DNA from: Ruegeria meonggei
Lineage (GTDB): Bacteria > Pseudomonadota > Alphaproteobacteria > Rhodobacterales > Rhodobacteraceae
DNA length: 64,000 nucleotides
Reading direction: 5' to 3'
Assembly: GCF_900172215.1 (NCBI RefSeq)
Contig: NZ_FWFP01000016.1
Span: 1-64,000 of the forward strand
Positions 1-9,201 of the stretch are shown piece by piece. Numbering within the stretch: position 1 is the stretch's first letter; each line of letters opens with the position of its first letter. The translations under genes were made by a program, and so were the position numbers. The notes under the pieces are model-generated. The model did not search any database. It was not told the DNA's origin and worked only from the letters and a program-made list of their open reading frames with translations.

Positions 1-124
1 CCTTCGCCTTGTCGTGGCCATAAGGCAGCAAATCATCACTGGAGATGCCAATCCTGGCCCCAATCTCCTGAATAGGCTTCTTATGCGCCTCTCGCGCAAT
101 CTCAATGTCCGATTTATAACTCAT
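1..124 (-). CDS. fhs: Formate-tetrahydrofolate ligase, N-terminal fragment (cut by window edge)
   Basis: Read leftwards from the ATG at 122-124, the first 41 codons give a protein starting [13 protein letters not shown], followed by [13 protein letters not shown] and [10 protein letters not shown]. This is the characteristic N-terminus of formate-THF ligase (10-formyl-THF synthetase), a cytoplasmic enzyme that joins formate to tetrahydrofolate using ATP. Only the start is present; the rest lies beyond base 1. The P-loop and catalytic regions cannot be seen, so identity rests on the N-terminal signature alone. The location fits the neighbouring genes, because demethylation of betaines and sulfonium compounds by GcvT-fold enzymes loads one-carbon units on THF, which this enzyme interconverts with formate. 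Confidence 0.85.
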   Translation of the reverse strand, partial: MSYKSDIEIAREAHKKPIQEIGARIGISSDDLLPYGHDKAK

Positions 125-296
125 TGGATGTCTGGCTCCCTGAATGAAGAAATAGGCTGATCTTGTTCTGACCGAGTGCGTGATCATCGCCCCAGATTCG
201 CGTCTATTTTTTCTTTAAGGTAAATATTTATTCCCAGCGGTCAATACGCGAACTTCGTATTTCCGAAATCAAACACCCTTAGTACCCCTTGTCCAT

Positions 297-1232
297 TCAC
301 GCGTACCGCTTTCGACCCGCGCTAAGCCCAAGCAGCCAATCTTCGACAATCAGTTGTTCCGGGAATGCCTTATGCGTAGGTCGTTTTAAAAGGTAATAGC
401 CCGACTTTGTCCGCACCGAAGCATCCCCCGCCGGCCGAACCAGCGCACCGCTGTCCAACAGCGGATCAACAAGGTGGGCCCATCCCAACGCAATCCCCAA
501 CCCATCGACAGCTGCTTGAACAGATAGCGGGTAGGTGTTGAAGGCAACCGCCCGTTCCATCACCGATGTAGCCACACCATTGCTGCCCAACCAAGTGCGC
601 CACGTCATCCATTCAGCATGGCTGCTGGTCACTTCGATCAGGTCCATTTGGGGCAGAGCCGCCGAATCAGACGCCAACGGATTGCGTTTCAGGTATTCAG
701 GGCTGCACACCGGAAACACCGTCTCGCCAAACAGCAATTGCACCGCATAACCCGGCCAGTTGCCATCTCCGCGCAATATCGTCAGATCCATAGCCTCTGA
801 CAGGCATTCCGCGTCGCTGTCCGAAGAGACAAGCGAAATGCGAATACGTCCGTTTGATTTGTTGAACTTGCGCAATTGCGGCATCAGCCACAGAGACGCC
901 ACGGAATTGGTCGCCGCAACCGTCACCGTATTGGCGCGGTGCTTGGCCAACATGTCCCGACTGACATCCCGCATCATGTCCAGCGACTGCTCTACAGTGG
1001 CCAGCAAAATGGCCCCTTGCTGGGTCAACGTTACCGACCTGTTCCCGCGCACGAACAAGGGGACATCATAGTGCTGCTCCAGCAGTCGTACTTTGCGGCT
1101 TATGGCTGTTTCAGAGATATTGAGAACCTTGCTGGCGCGAGCAAAGCTTTGCACTTTTGCAGCGGCCTCAAAGGCCAACAGGTAATCGAGCGGCGGCAGC
1201 ACTTTCCCGGTCACTGGCGTTTTCTTGGGCAT
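297..1232 (-). CDS. LysR-family transcriptional regulator (GcvA-like)
   Basis: LysR-type activator/repressor. The N-terminal winged helix (DYLLAFEAAAKVQSFARAS, then NISETAISRKVRLLE) is followed by a periplasmic-binding-like effector domain to the C-terminus. The layout resembles GcvA-type regulators. The start is taken at the ATG at 1232 (MPKKTPVTGK), about 311 residues, the usual LysR size. The frame stays open to a TTG at 1304, adding 24 residues before the helix-turn-helix that look atypical; neither start has a strong Shine-Dalgarno. It is transcribed away from the betaine-type ABC operon beginning at 1469, so the shared 1233-1468 region probably holds its operator, and control of that operon is the simplest inference. 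The effector is unknown. Confidence 0.85.
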   Translation of the reverse strand: MPKKTPVTGKVLPPLDYLLAFEAAAKVQSFARASKVLNISETAISRKVRLLEQHYDVPLFVRGNRSVTLTQQGAILLATVEQSLDMMRDVSRDMLAKHRANTVTVAATNSVASLWLMPQLRKFNKSNGRIRISLVSSDSDAECLSEAMDLTILRGDGNWPGYAVQLLFGETVFPVCSPEYLKRNPLASDSAALPQMDLIEVTSSHAEWMTWRTWLGSNGVATSVMERAVAFNTYPLSVQAAVDGLGIALGWAHLVDPLLDSGALVRPAGDASVRTKSGYYLLKRPTHKAFPEQLIVEDWLLGLSAGRKRYA

Positions 1233-1399
1233 TTGAGGCCGAAATCCCGCGTTGGATGTGGTCACAATCAAAAAATTATGCCCACATCGGATAGCATCCG
1301 ACAAGACAACTGATTGTTAATATAGCAAAAACCAGGGTTTGCCTCAAGATTTTATGGGCAAGGACCCTCAAATCTCTATTCTGCAACCAAAGCAGTTAA

Positions 1400-2422
<1,023 letters not shown>

Positions 2423-2444
2423 TCTGATCCACACATACTGAAAC

Positions 2445-2485
2445 TGGCACGGCCTTGTCCCACCCGACGACGCTAGGCCGTGCCA
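2445..2485 (+). promoter_or_regulatory. Intercistronic hairpin between binding-protein and ATPase genes
   Basis: A perfect 11-bp inverted repeat, TGGCACGGCCT (2445-2455) with AGGCCGTGCCA (2475-2485), encloses a 19-base loop. No T-run follows, so it is more likely a 3'-end stabiliser of the binding-protein message or a partial attenuator than a full terminator. Such hairpins are common after the first gene of binding-protein ABC operons, where the binding protein is needed in excess. Confidence 0.6.
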
Positions 2486-2502
2486 AGCAAGAAAGAACAG
2501 CC

Positions 2503-3531
2503 ATGCCCGCCGGAACGCCTGTGATATCAGCCAAAAACGTATGGAAACTGTTTGGCCCATCGCCGGAACGTTATCTGAAATCCATGCCTGCGGGCCACAG
2601 CTTTGATGACATTCGCGCTGACGGCTATATCGCTGGCGTCAAGGACGCCTCAATTCAGGTCGATCGTGGGGAGATGCTGGTGATCATGGGGTTGTCTGGA
2701 TCCGGCAAATCCACCCTTGTGCGTTGCTTCTCGCGTTTGCATGACATCACCGGCGGAACCATCGAAGTGGACGGTCAGGATATCAAGAGCCTGAGCGAGC
2801 GTGACCTGATCGAATTACGCCGCAACAAGATGGGCATGGTGTTTCAGTCCTTTGGACTGCTGCCCCACCGGACTGTTCTGGACAATGTGGCGTTTCCTTT
2901 GGAAATGCGCGGTCAGGATCGCCATGACCGGCGCGAACGGGCGTTGGACGTTATCAAGCTGGTCGGCCTTGAAGGCCGCGAAGAATATTTTCCGCGCGAG
3001 CTAAGCGGTGGGCAACAACAGCGCGTCGGCATTGCCCGTTCTCTGGCGATTGAGCCGGATATCTGGTTCCTGGACGAGCCGTTTTCGGCGCTGGATCCTC
3101 TGATCCGTCGAGAAATGCAAGACGAGTTTCTACGGCTCCAAGAGATGCTGGGCAAAACCATCGTTTTTATTACCCATGATTTCGACGAGGCGCTGCGCCT
3201 GGCCGACCGGATTGCCATCATGCGCAATGGTATGGTCGAGCAATGTGACACGCCGGACCAGATCGTGATGAACCCGGCCACTGAATATGTCGCCAAATTC
3301 ACCGAAGAGATCGATAAGGCCCGCGTCGTCCACGCTCGCGGATTGGCAACACCGGTTAATGGCCACGCTTTGGAGGGTGCGCCAATTGACGGCGGGTCGA
3401 CCATTCACGAACTGGCGCGTGTGTTGGTCAACGACACGCGCATCCTGTTGCCGGTAGCAAATGACAAAGGCGTTGTTACAGGTGTTCTGGACCGTGACGT
3501 CGCGCTGAACATGCTGCTTGGAACCGACTGA
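2503..3531 (+). CDS. Quaternary-amine-type ABC transporter ATP-binding protein (ProV/OpuAA-like, system 1)
   Basis: ATPase of a betaine-type importer, 342 residues from the ATG at 2503 (MPAGTPVISA). The frame opens earlier with a TTG at 2455, inside the intercistronic hairpin region, which is less likely. Walker A GLSGSGKST lies at about residues 63-71, the signature is LSGGQQQR, and Walker B is WFLDEPFSALDP, followed by the switch FITHDFDEA. As in ProV, an N-terminal extension (KNVWKLFGPSPERYL) precedes the fold. After the ATPase core the tail carries a single CBS-like segment (ILLPVANDKGVVTGVLDRDV), shorter than the two CBS domains of E. coli ProV. The stop overlaps the permease start (TGATG), so translation is probably coupled. 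Confidence 0.92.
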   Translation: MPAGTPVISAKNVWKLFGPSPERYLKSMPAGHSFDDIRADGYIAGVKDASIQVDRGEMLVIMGLSGSGKSTLVRCFSRLHDITGGTIEVDGQDIKSLSERDLIELRRNKMGMVFQSFGLLPHRTVLDNVAFPLEMRGQDRHDRRERALDVIKLVGLEGREEYFPRELSGGQQQRVGIARSLAIEPDIWFLDEPFSALDPLIRREMQDEFLRLQEMLGKTIVFITHDFDEALRLADRIAIMRNGMVEQCDTPDQIVMNPATEYVAKFTEEIDKARVVHARGLATPVNGHALEGAPIDGGSTIHELARVLVNDTRILLPVANDKGVVTGVLDRDVALNMLLGTD

Positions 3532-5513
3532 TGGCGACGCTGTCCACCGAAGTGCCGGACGCATCGGCCAAACCGTCTGGCCAGCTCCGCGTGTTGACTA
3601 CCTTGTTAGCCGCTGCCGCAGCATTGATCCTTGCCAAGGCGTTCGGCGTTCTGCCTGAATGGCTGAATCGCATCCCGGAATGGGCAATCCCGCCAACCGC
3701 CCAGGTGCTGGACGTAATCTTCGACTTTGTTCAGAACGATCTGGGCCTGATCTATGTGACCCGCTTTATCGCCGAAGGCCCGCTTGAATTTCTTCTGGAT
3801 ACCTCGGCCAACTTGTTGGAAGGCAAACGGCGCTGGCCCTTTCTGGGACCCATCCCTTGGTCTGCCATAGCCGCTGTGGCCGCTGTGGTCGGCTATGCCG
3901 TAGGGGGGTGGAGGTTGGCCGCATTGGGGGCTGGCACCTTTATTTGGACCGCCCTGATCGGGCAGTGGAAGATTGCCATGCAGACCATGTCTGTCATCGT
4001 GGTTGCCGCCCCGCTTGCCTTTTTGCTGGGCTTGACGCTGGGTGTCGCCGCATGGAAATACGGCTGGTTCGAACGGATGCTGAAACCCGTTCTGTCGGTG
4101 TTGCAGACACTGCCCTTTTTCACCTATCTTTTGCCCGCTGTGATCTTTTTCAAGGTTGGCCCCACGGCCGGGGCGGTTGCCACGATCACCTTTGCAATCC
4201 CACCTATGATCCTGATGACAACGCTGGGTTTAAAAAAGGTCAGCCCCGAGGTCATCGAGGCCGGGCAAATGTCTGGTTGCACCCGCTGGCAGATGCTGCG
4301 CCATGTGTACCTTCCGGCGGCGCGGACCGAAATTCTTGTCGGCGTCAATCAGGTCATCATGCTGTGTCTGGCCATGGTGGTTCTGACCGCGTTCATCGGC
4401 ATGCCCGGTCTTGGCGCCAAGTTGCTGGCCATGATGGGCAGCTTCAAACTGGGCCGGTCTTTTGAGATCGGTGTCACAATTGTCTTGCTGGCCGTCACGC
4501 TTGACCGGATGTCCAAGGCCTGGGTGGTCAAACAACCGGTGCATTTCGACCGCGGCACGCCTTGGTGGAAACGCCACCAGATGCCGTTGATCGCCTTAGC
4601 TCTTTTCGCTGGCTTTACCCTGCTGGCCCAATTGTTCCCGATCCTGGCCGAGATTGGCCGCAAACAACATCTGAGTCAGGGCAAGGAAATCGATGTCGTT
4701 ATCAAATCCGTCCTTGCTCTGGACGCGATCAAAGGCACAACCGAATGGCTGCGTTGGTTTTTGAACGTCAAGGTGCTGATCCCGTTCCGCAACACACTGC
4801 TGGCCATTCCGACACCGGCCTTCATCCTGCTGGTTGTTGCGTTTGCCTATTGGGTGGGCGGCCGCAAGCCCGGTATTTACGCAGCAGTGTTCTTTACCAT
4901 CGTCGCCTTTTCGGGCTGGTGGGATCGGTCGGTCATCACGCTTTACACCGTAATCTCAGCGGTGGCGCTGGCCACGTTGATCGGGATCCCGCTGGGCGTC
5001 ATTGCCGCCCGGTCCGAGCATTGGTCGAAAAGCATCCTGTTGGCCTGCGACACGGCCCAGACCTTTCCCAGCTTTATCTATCTGATCCCCGCGATCATGC
5101 TGTTTGGGGTCAATGACGTGGCGGTTGTGTTCTCGATCCTGATTTTCGCCGCCGTGCCCCTGATCCGCTATACGATCATCGGCCTCAGCACTGTGCCGCC
5201 AGAAATGACCGAAGCAGCGGATATGTCAGGCTCGACCCGAAGGCAGAAGCTGATGTCGGTGCAATTCCCACTTGCGCTGCCGACCATGGCCGTAGGGTTC
5301 AACCAGGCGATCATGTTCGCGTTCTTCATGGTCATCATCGCGGCCTTCATCGGCACCCAGGATCTGGGCCAGGAGCTGCAACGCACGCTCGCTGGCACTG
5401 AACTGGGCAAAAACTTTGTGCTGGGTATGAACGTGTCGCTGATGGCGCTGACCTTTGACATGGCCATCAGCAGCTGGACCCAAAAGCGCAAACGCGCTTT
5501 GGGCCTGGACTAA
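3531..5513 (+). CDS. Quaternary-amine-type ABC transporter permease, tandem fused double permease (system 1)
   Basis: A 660-residue inner-membrane protein containing two ProW-like permease halves in one chain. Each half has several membrane segments and an EAA-type loop that docks on the ATPase: EVIEAGQMSGCTRWQ in the first and EMTEAADMSGSTRRQ in the second. Ordinary ProW/OpuAB permeases are about 280-350 residues and work as dimers, so this fusion supplies the complete channel. The same arrangement occurs in the paralogue at 26610-28601. The start overlaps the ATPase stop by one base, and the DUF1989-GcvT gene follows 14 bases downstream, so all are probably one transcript. Confidence 0.92.
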   Translation: MATLSTEVPDASAKPSGQLRVLTTLLAAAAALILAKAFGVLPEWLNRIPEWAIPPTAQVLDVIFDFVQNDLGLIYVTRFIAEGPLEFLLDTSANLLEGKRRWPFLGPIPWSAIAAVAAVVGYAVGGWRLAALGAGTFIWTALIGQWKIAMQTMSVIVVAAPLAFLLGLTLGVAAWKYGWFERMLKPVLSVLQTLPFFTYLLPAVIFFKVGPTAGAVATITFAIPPMILMTTLGLKKVSPEVIEAGQMSGCTRWQMLRHVYLPAARTEILVGVNQVIMLCLAMVVLTAFIGMPGLGAKLLAMMGSFKLGRSFEIGVTIVLLAVTLDRMSKAWVVKQPVHFDRGTPWWKRHQMPLIALALFAGFTLLAQLFPILAEIGRKQHLSQGKEIDVVIKSVLALDAIKGTTEWLRWFLNVKVLIPFRNTLLAIPTPAFILLVVAFAYWVGGRKPGIYAAVFFTIVAFSGWWDRSVITLYTVISAVALATLIGIPLGVIAARSEHWSKSILLACDTAQTFPSFIYLIPAIMLFGVNDVAVVFSILIFAAVPLIRYTIIGLSTVPPEMTEAADMSGSTRRQKLMSVQFPLALPTMAVGFNQAIMFAFFMVIIAAFIGTQDLGQELQRTLAGTELGKNFVLGMNVSLMALTFDMAISSWTQKRKRALGLD

Positions 5514-5527
5514 CTGGAGTTTCGGAG

Positions 5528-7927
5528 ATGAACGTAAAGCCTGTATTCGAGGTCCCGTTCGAGCGCAGCGGCGTGTTGACCCCCGGCCTGCCAATCCTGC
5601 CGCATGGGACCGAACGTCACCCGGTGCCTGGGGCCGGTTCTCGTGCGGTGCCTGTGTCCAAGGGCGACACCATTACATTGCTGGATCGCGACGGCATGCA
5701 GCCGGCCGAGATGGTGTTTTTTGCCCCAGACCGCAGCTCGGACGCGGCGATGCTGGGCGCGCAGGGCCATGGTCGCCCCAACGGGGTGATTGCCACGCTG
5801 GCAAATGGATCTCCCTCGGGACGCAAGGTTCTGCGCGCGCTGGAAACCGCCGGGTTCGATATCGGTCAGGGAGATGCCATCCGGGCCTTCACCAACGGTT
5901 CGCGTCCCGGCGATATGGTCAGCTTTGTGGCCGAAAACGATGGCCTGCTGATCGTCGCCGCCCCGGCCGAGGCGATGCGCCCCGAAAAAAGTAACCCCCC
6001 CTCGGACATTATCCTTTATATCCAACGCGCCGCCCCGGGCCTAGAAAAGCCCGATGTCGGCGCTCCTGAGCCTTTGGCGGACCCGCTGAAGGACATCAAC
6101 ATTCAACCCGGCAACGCCCAGTCCTATGAGGTGAAGGCTGGCGAGTTTATCCAGATTGTGGATATCCGCGGGCGCGAATGCTCGGACTTTCAGGCCTTTA
6201 GCCGCCGCGCCCTGGATCAGGGGATCGAGCGCGAGATTGACCCCACCACAACTCGCAGCCTGATAGGCAGCCTGTACCCGCAACCCGGCATATTCTCGAA
6301 ATACTGGTCGGTGGATCAAGAACCGCTGGTCGAGATCGTGCAAGACACCTGCGGGCGGCACGATACGTTCGGACTGGCCTGCACCGCGCGCTATTACGAG
6401 GATCTGGGATATCCCGGGCACCTGAACTGCTCCGACAATATCAATCGGGACCTTGACCAATACGGCATCAAACCCCGCGCAGGTTGGCCTGCGATCAACT
6501 TCTTTTTCAACACCATGCTAGACGACACCAACGCGATTGGGATGGATGATCCCTGGTCGCGCCCTGGTGATTTTGTTTTGCTGCGCGCGCTGACCGATCT
6601 GGTCTGCGTCAGCACCGGCTGTCCTTGCGACATCGACTCAGCCAATGGCTGGAACCCGACCGATATACAGGTTCGAACCTACAAGGCGACCGAGGATTTC
6701 AAGCGGTCATATGGCTATAGAAAATCTGCGGAGGCGGATGTGGAAGACACCAAGAAAACAGCGTTTCACGACTGCTTTGCGCGGCATACCCGTGACTTCA
6801 TCGAATACAATGGCTATTGGCTGCCCAACACGATGACCAATCACGGCGCGATTGCCGAATACTGGGCTTGCCGGGACAAGGTCGCCGTCATGGACCTCAG
6901 CCCGTTGCGCAAATACGAGGTCGTTGGCCCTGACGCCGAAGAGTTGATGCAGCTCTGCGTGACCCGCAACATGAAAAAATTGAGCGTTGGACAGGTCGTC
7001 TATACCGCGATGTGTTATGAACACGGAGGCATGATCGACGACGGCACCGTCTACCGACTGGCCGAGACCAATTTCCGCTGGATAGGCGGCAATGACACGA
7101 GTGGTCTGTGGCTGCAGGAACAGGCGCTCAAGCGGAATATGAACGTCTGGGTGCGCAACTCGACCGATCAACTGCACAACATCGCAGTTCAGGGACGCCA
7201 CAGTCGCGAAATCCTGTCCAAGATCTTCTGGACTCCGCCCCAACAACCTACAATCGAGGAGCTGCCCTGGTTCCGACTTGCCGTGGCCCGGGTTGACGAC
7301 GTTCAAGGCACGTCGGTCGTGATCTCACGTACCGGCTACTCCGGCGAGCTGGGGTATGAGATATTCTGCCACCCTAAAGACGCCAACGAGATTTTCGACC
7401 GCGTCTGGCAGGTTGGTCAGGATTACGGCATTACACCGCTTGGTCTGGCGGCGCTGGATATGTTGCGGATCGAAGGCGGGCTGATTTTTGCGGGGTCCGA
7501 GTTTGACGACCAAACCGATCCATTTGAGGCCGGTATTGGCTTTACCGTGCCGTTGAAGTCGAAAACAGATGATTTCATTGGTCGTGCCGCGATCGAGGAA
7601 CGCAAGGCCCACCCTCACCGCAAATTAGTCGGGTTCGAAATCGAGGGCGGCACGATCCCCTCTCCGGGCGATTGTGTGCGTGTTGGAAAGGCTCAGGTGG
7701 GGGAGATCACCAGCGCAATGAAATCGCCCATTCTGGGTACGGTCATTGCCTTGGGTCGCGTTGCCACCACCCACGCCACCCTTGGCGACGAAATCGAGAT
7801 CGGCCAGCTGGATGGTCAGCAAAAGCGTCTGAAAGCCAGAATTGTGCCCTTCCCGCATTTCGATCCGACAAAAGAGCGGGTGAAAGGAACATATGGCGAC
7901 GCAAATGTTCCCAAAGCCGCCGAGTGA
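5528..7927 (+). CDS. Tandem DUF1989-GcvT fusion, putative THF-dependent demethylase/aminomethyltransferase
   Basis: A 799-residue protein in three parts. Residues about 190-385 form a DUF1989 (urea-carboxylase-associated) domain with Cys/Asp motifs GRECSDF, LNCSDN and TGCPCDI. Residues about 415-790 are a GcvT-fold aminomethyltransferase (EYWACRDKVAVMDLS, RTGYSGELGYEIF, LGLAALDMLR), the THF-binding fold of glycine cleavage T-protein, DmdA and dimethylglycine demethylases. Residues about 10-165 look like a second, Cys-less DUF1989 copy: GDTITLLDRDG parallels GEFIQIVDIRG, and SRPGDMVSF parallels SRPGDFVLL. There is no signal peptide. It follows the permease by 14 bases with GGAG before the ATG, so it probably acts on the imported compound. 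The substrate is not deducible; a THF-accepting demethylation is inference from the fold. Confidence 0.8.
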   Translation: MNVKPVFEVPFERSGVLTPGLPILPHGTERHPVPGAGSRAVPVSKGDTITLLDRDGMQPAEMVFFAPDRSSDAAMLGAQGHGRPNGVIATLANGSPSGRKVLRALETAGFDIGQGDAIRAFTNGSRPGDMVSFVAENDGLLIVAAPAEAMRPEKSNPPSDIILYIQRAAPGLEKPDVGAPEPLADPLKDINIQPGNAQSYEVKAGEFIQIVDIRGRECSDFQAFSRRALDQGIEREIDPTTTRSLIGSLYPQPGIFSKYWSVDQEPLVEIVQDTCGRHDTFGLACTARYYEDLGYPGHLNCSDNINRDLDQYGIKPRAGWPAINFFFNTMLDDTNAIGMDDPWSRPGDFVLLRALTDLVCVSTGCPCDIDSANGWNPTDIQVRTYKATEDFKRSYGYRKSAEADVEDTKKTAFHDCFARHTRDFIEYNGYWLPNTMTNHGAIAEYWACRDKVAVMDLSPLRKYEVVGPDAEELMQLCVTRNMKKLSVGQVVYTAMCYEHGGMIDDGTVYRLAETNFRWIGGNDTSGLWLQEQALKRNMNVWVRNSTDQLHNIAVQGRHSREILSKIFWTPPQQPTIEELPWFRLAVARVDDVQGTSVVISRTGYSGELGYEIFCHPKDANEIFDRVWQVGQDYGITPLGLAALDMLRIEGGLIFAGSEFDDQTDPFEAGIGFTVPLKSKTDDFIGRAAIEERKAHPHRKLVGFEIEGGTIPSPGDCVRVGKAQVGEITSAMKSPILGTVIALGRVATTHATLGDEIEIGQLDGQQKRLKARIVPFPHFDPTKERVKGTYGDANVPKAAE

Positions 7928-8360
7928 TCACCGGGTCGCAGGGCAGCCGTTGCCTGTTCGGCTGGGCATTCTCATACTTCTGGCCGTGTATCCAACAATT
8001 GGCTGGGCGGATTCCTGTGACAGGGTCACCGTCCTTGAAAGGTTTGCAACAACTGGTGCTGAGCCTAACGGATCAACCTGCGCGACCTATGCGGGTTTGA
8101 ACGGTACCAATGGTGTTTCCTGTTATTGGGCGTTCCCCTTCAGAAGCCACGAGGCGGCAGCGTTTTCAAATGACGTCTGGACCGAGGTCACACGCTGCCG
8201 GGTCGGACATGCATCGCCTGACACTAACCCGGTCAACCACCCCGACAGCTATGACGTGCGCGCGTTGAACGCCAACCAAGGCATTTACCGGGTAACGACC
8301 AAAGATAAAAACCAGCGACAGCGCACATTCGTGTTTCTCAGCGTCGAACAAAAGGGCTGA
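7893..8360 (+). CDS. Small exported hypothetical protein
   Basis: A 155-residue frame starting at the ATG at 7893 inside the last 35 bases of the DUF1989-GcvT gene, with AAAGGA just before it. After about 20 polar residues there is a hydrophobic segment (VRLGILILLAVYPTIGW) ending in ADS, like a signal peptide or anchor; the rest has four Cys residues that could form disulfides in the periplasm. I do not recognise a family. The overlap suggests coupling to the upstream operon, but codon quality is only moderate and a later start near the hydrophobic segment is possible. The 127 bases after it, before 8488, show no clear terminator. Confidence 0.55.
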   Translation: MATQMFPKPPSDHRVAGQPLPVRLGILILLAVYPTIGWADSCDRVTVLERFATTGAEPNGSTCATYAGLNGTNGVSCYWAFPFRSHEAAAFSNDVWTEVTRCRVGHASPDTNPVNHPDSYDVRALNANQGIYRVTTKDKNQRQRTFVFLSVEQKG

Positions 8361-8487
8361 GAAAACCCCTGGAGCGTCTATTGAGCGTCGGCAATCCACT
8401 GTGCAGATATTGTCACATTGGCAACAGACCCAAACACACCGATTTGACATATTGCATCACTCCAATCGCTGATCTATCGATACCCCG

Positions 8488-9201
8488 ATGCGTTGTGTTG
8501 TAGTATTGATTATCTCTTTTTCCGCGTGTGTTGCCTCGGTCGCAATCGCGCAGGAGGGGGTTATCGACACACCCGAACTTGGCGCTTCTGGGCAGGCTTA
8601 CATGGACGCGGTCCGCTATGGGCGCATCGACACTGATGCGGTCTATTTCGATCCGACGCGCCCTGCCCCGCCGCTGGATACGGAATTCACGCCTACCCCC
8701 GAGCGCTCGGATCAGGACCGTTCGTGGGGGTTTTCCGGTGACGCCCAATGGATCATCGGCGTCATATCGTTGATTGTGATCATCTTTCTAGTCACGTTCA
8801 CCTATTTCACAGCACGCGGCACTTCCGTGTCGTTCGGCAAACGTATCGAGAATACCGCGCGCAATTCCCAGCGCGGATCATCCGAGGACGGGACCGAGGC
8901 CGAGGACAATGCGGACCTGAACACCCTCCTGAACCTGCCGGACCGGCAGATGGCACTGATCGGACTGGCACAGCTGGCGCTGACCAGATGTCTGAACGCC
9001 AACGGGGTGTTGTTCAAACGCAGCTGGACCCATCGTGAAGCACTGCGAAAACTGCCTCAGACCTTGTCCTACATACAGGACCTTCGGGCCCTGGTTCTGG
9101 ACAGTGAGCGTGTTCATTTCGGCGGGCGTTCAATCAGCGAAGGCGACTTTGCCTCGCATGTGGCCCGCATTCGTCCGATCCTGCGGGAGGTCGGACCATG
9201 A
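8488..9201 (+). CDS. DUF4129-type membrane protein, first gene of MoxR-SpoIIM operon
   Basis: A 237-residue protein with a signal peptide (MRCVVVLIISFSACVASVA, cleavage near AIAQE), a short exported region, one strong transmembrane helix (WIIGVISLIVIIFLVTFTYF, about residues 89-108) and a cytoplasmic C-terminal domain. That domain has the DUF4129 look: LIGLAQLALTRCLNANG, SWTHREALRKLP, and a terminal ERVHFGGRSISEGDF. DUF4129 proteins regularly sit beside MoxR ATPases and DUF58 proteins. Function is unknown. The stop overlaps the next start by four bases (ATGA). It is the probable promoter-proximal gene of a seven-gene cluster. Confidence 0.75.
   Translation: MRCVVVLIISFSACVASVAIAQEGVIDTPELGASGQAYMDAVRYGRIDTDAVYFDPTRPAPPLDTEFTPTPERSDQDRSWGFSGDAQWIIGVISLIVIIFLVTFTYFTARGTSVSFGKRIENTARNSQRGSSEDGTEAEDNADLNTLLNLPDRQMALIGLAQLALTRCLNANGVLFKRSWTHREALRKLPQTLSYIQDLRALVLDSERVHFGGRSISEGDFASHVARIRPILREVGP

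Noticed and set aside
1233..1304. Longer LysR start from the TTG at 1304
   Set aside because: Adds 24 atypical residues before the helix-turn-helix and has no ribosome-binding site; the ATG at 1232 gives the usual LysR length.
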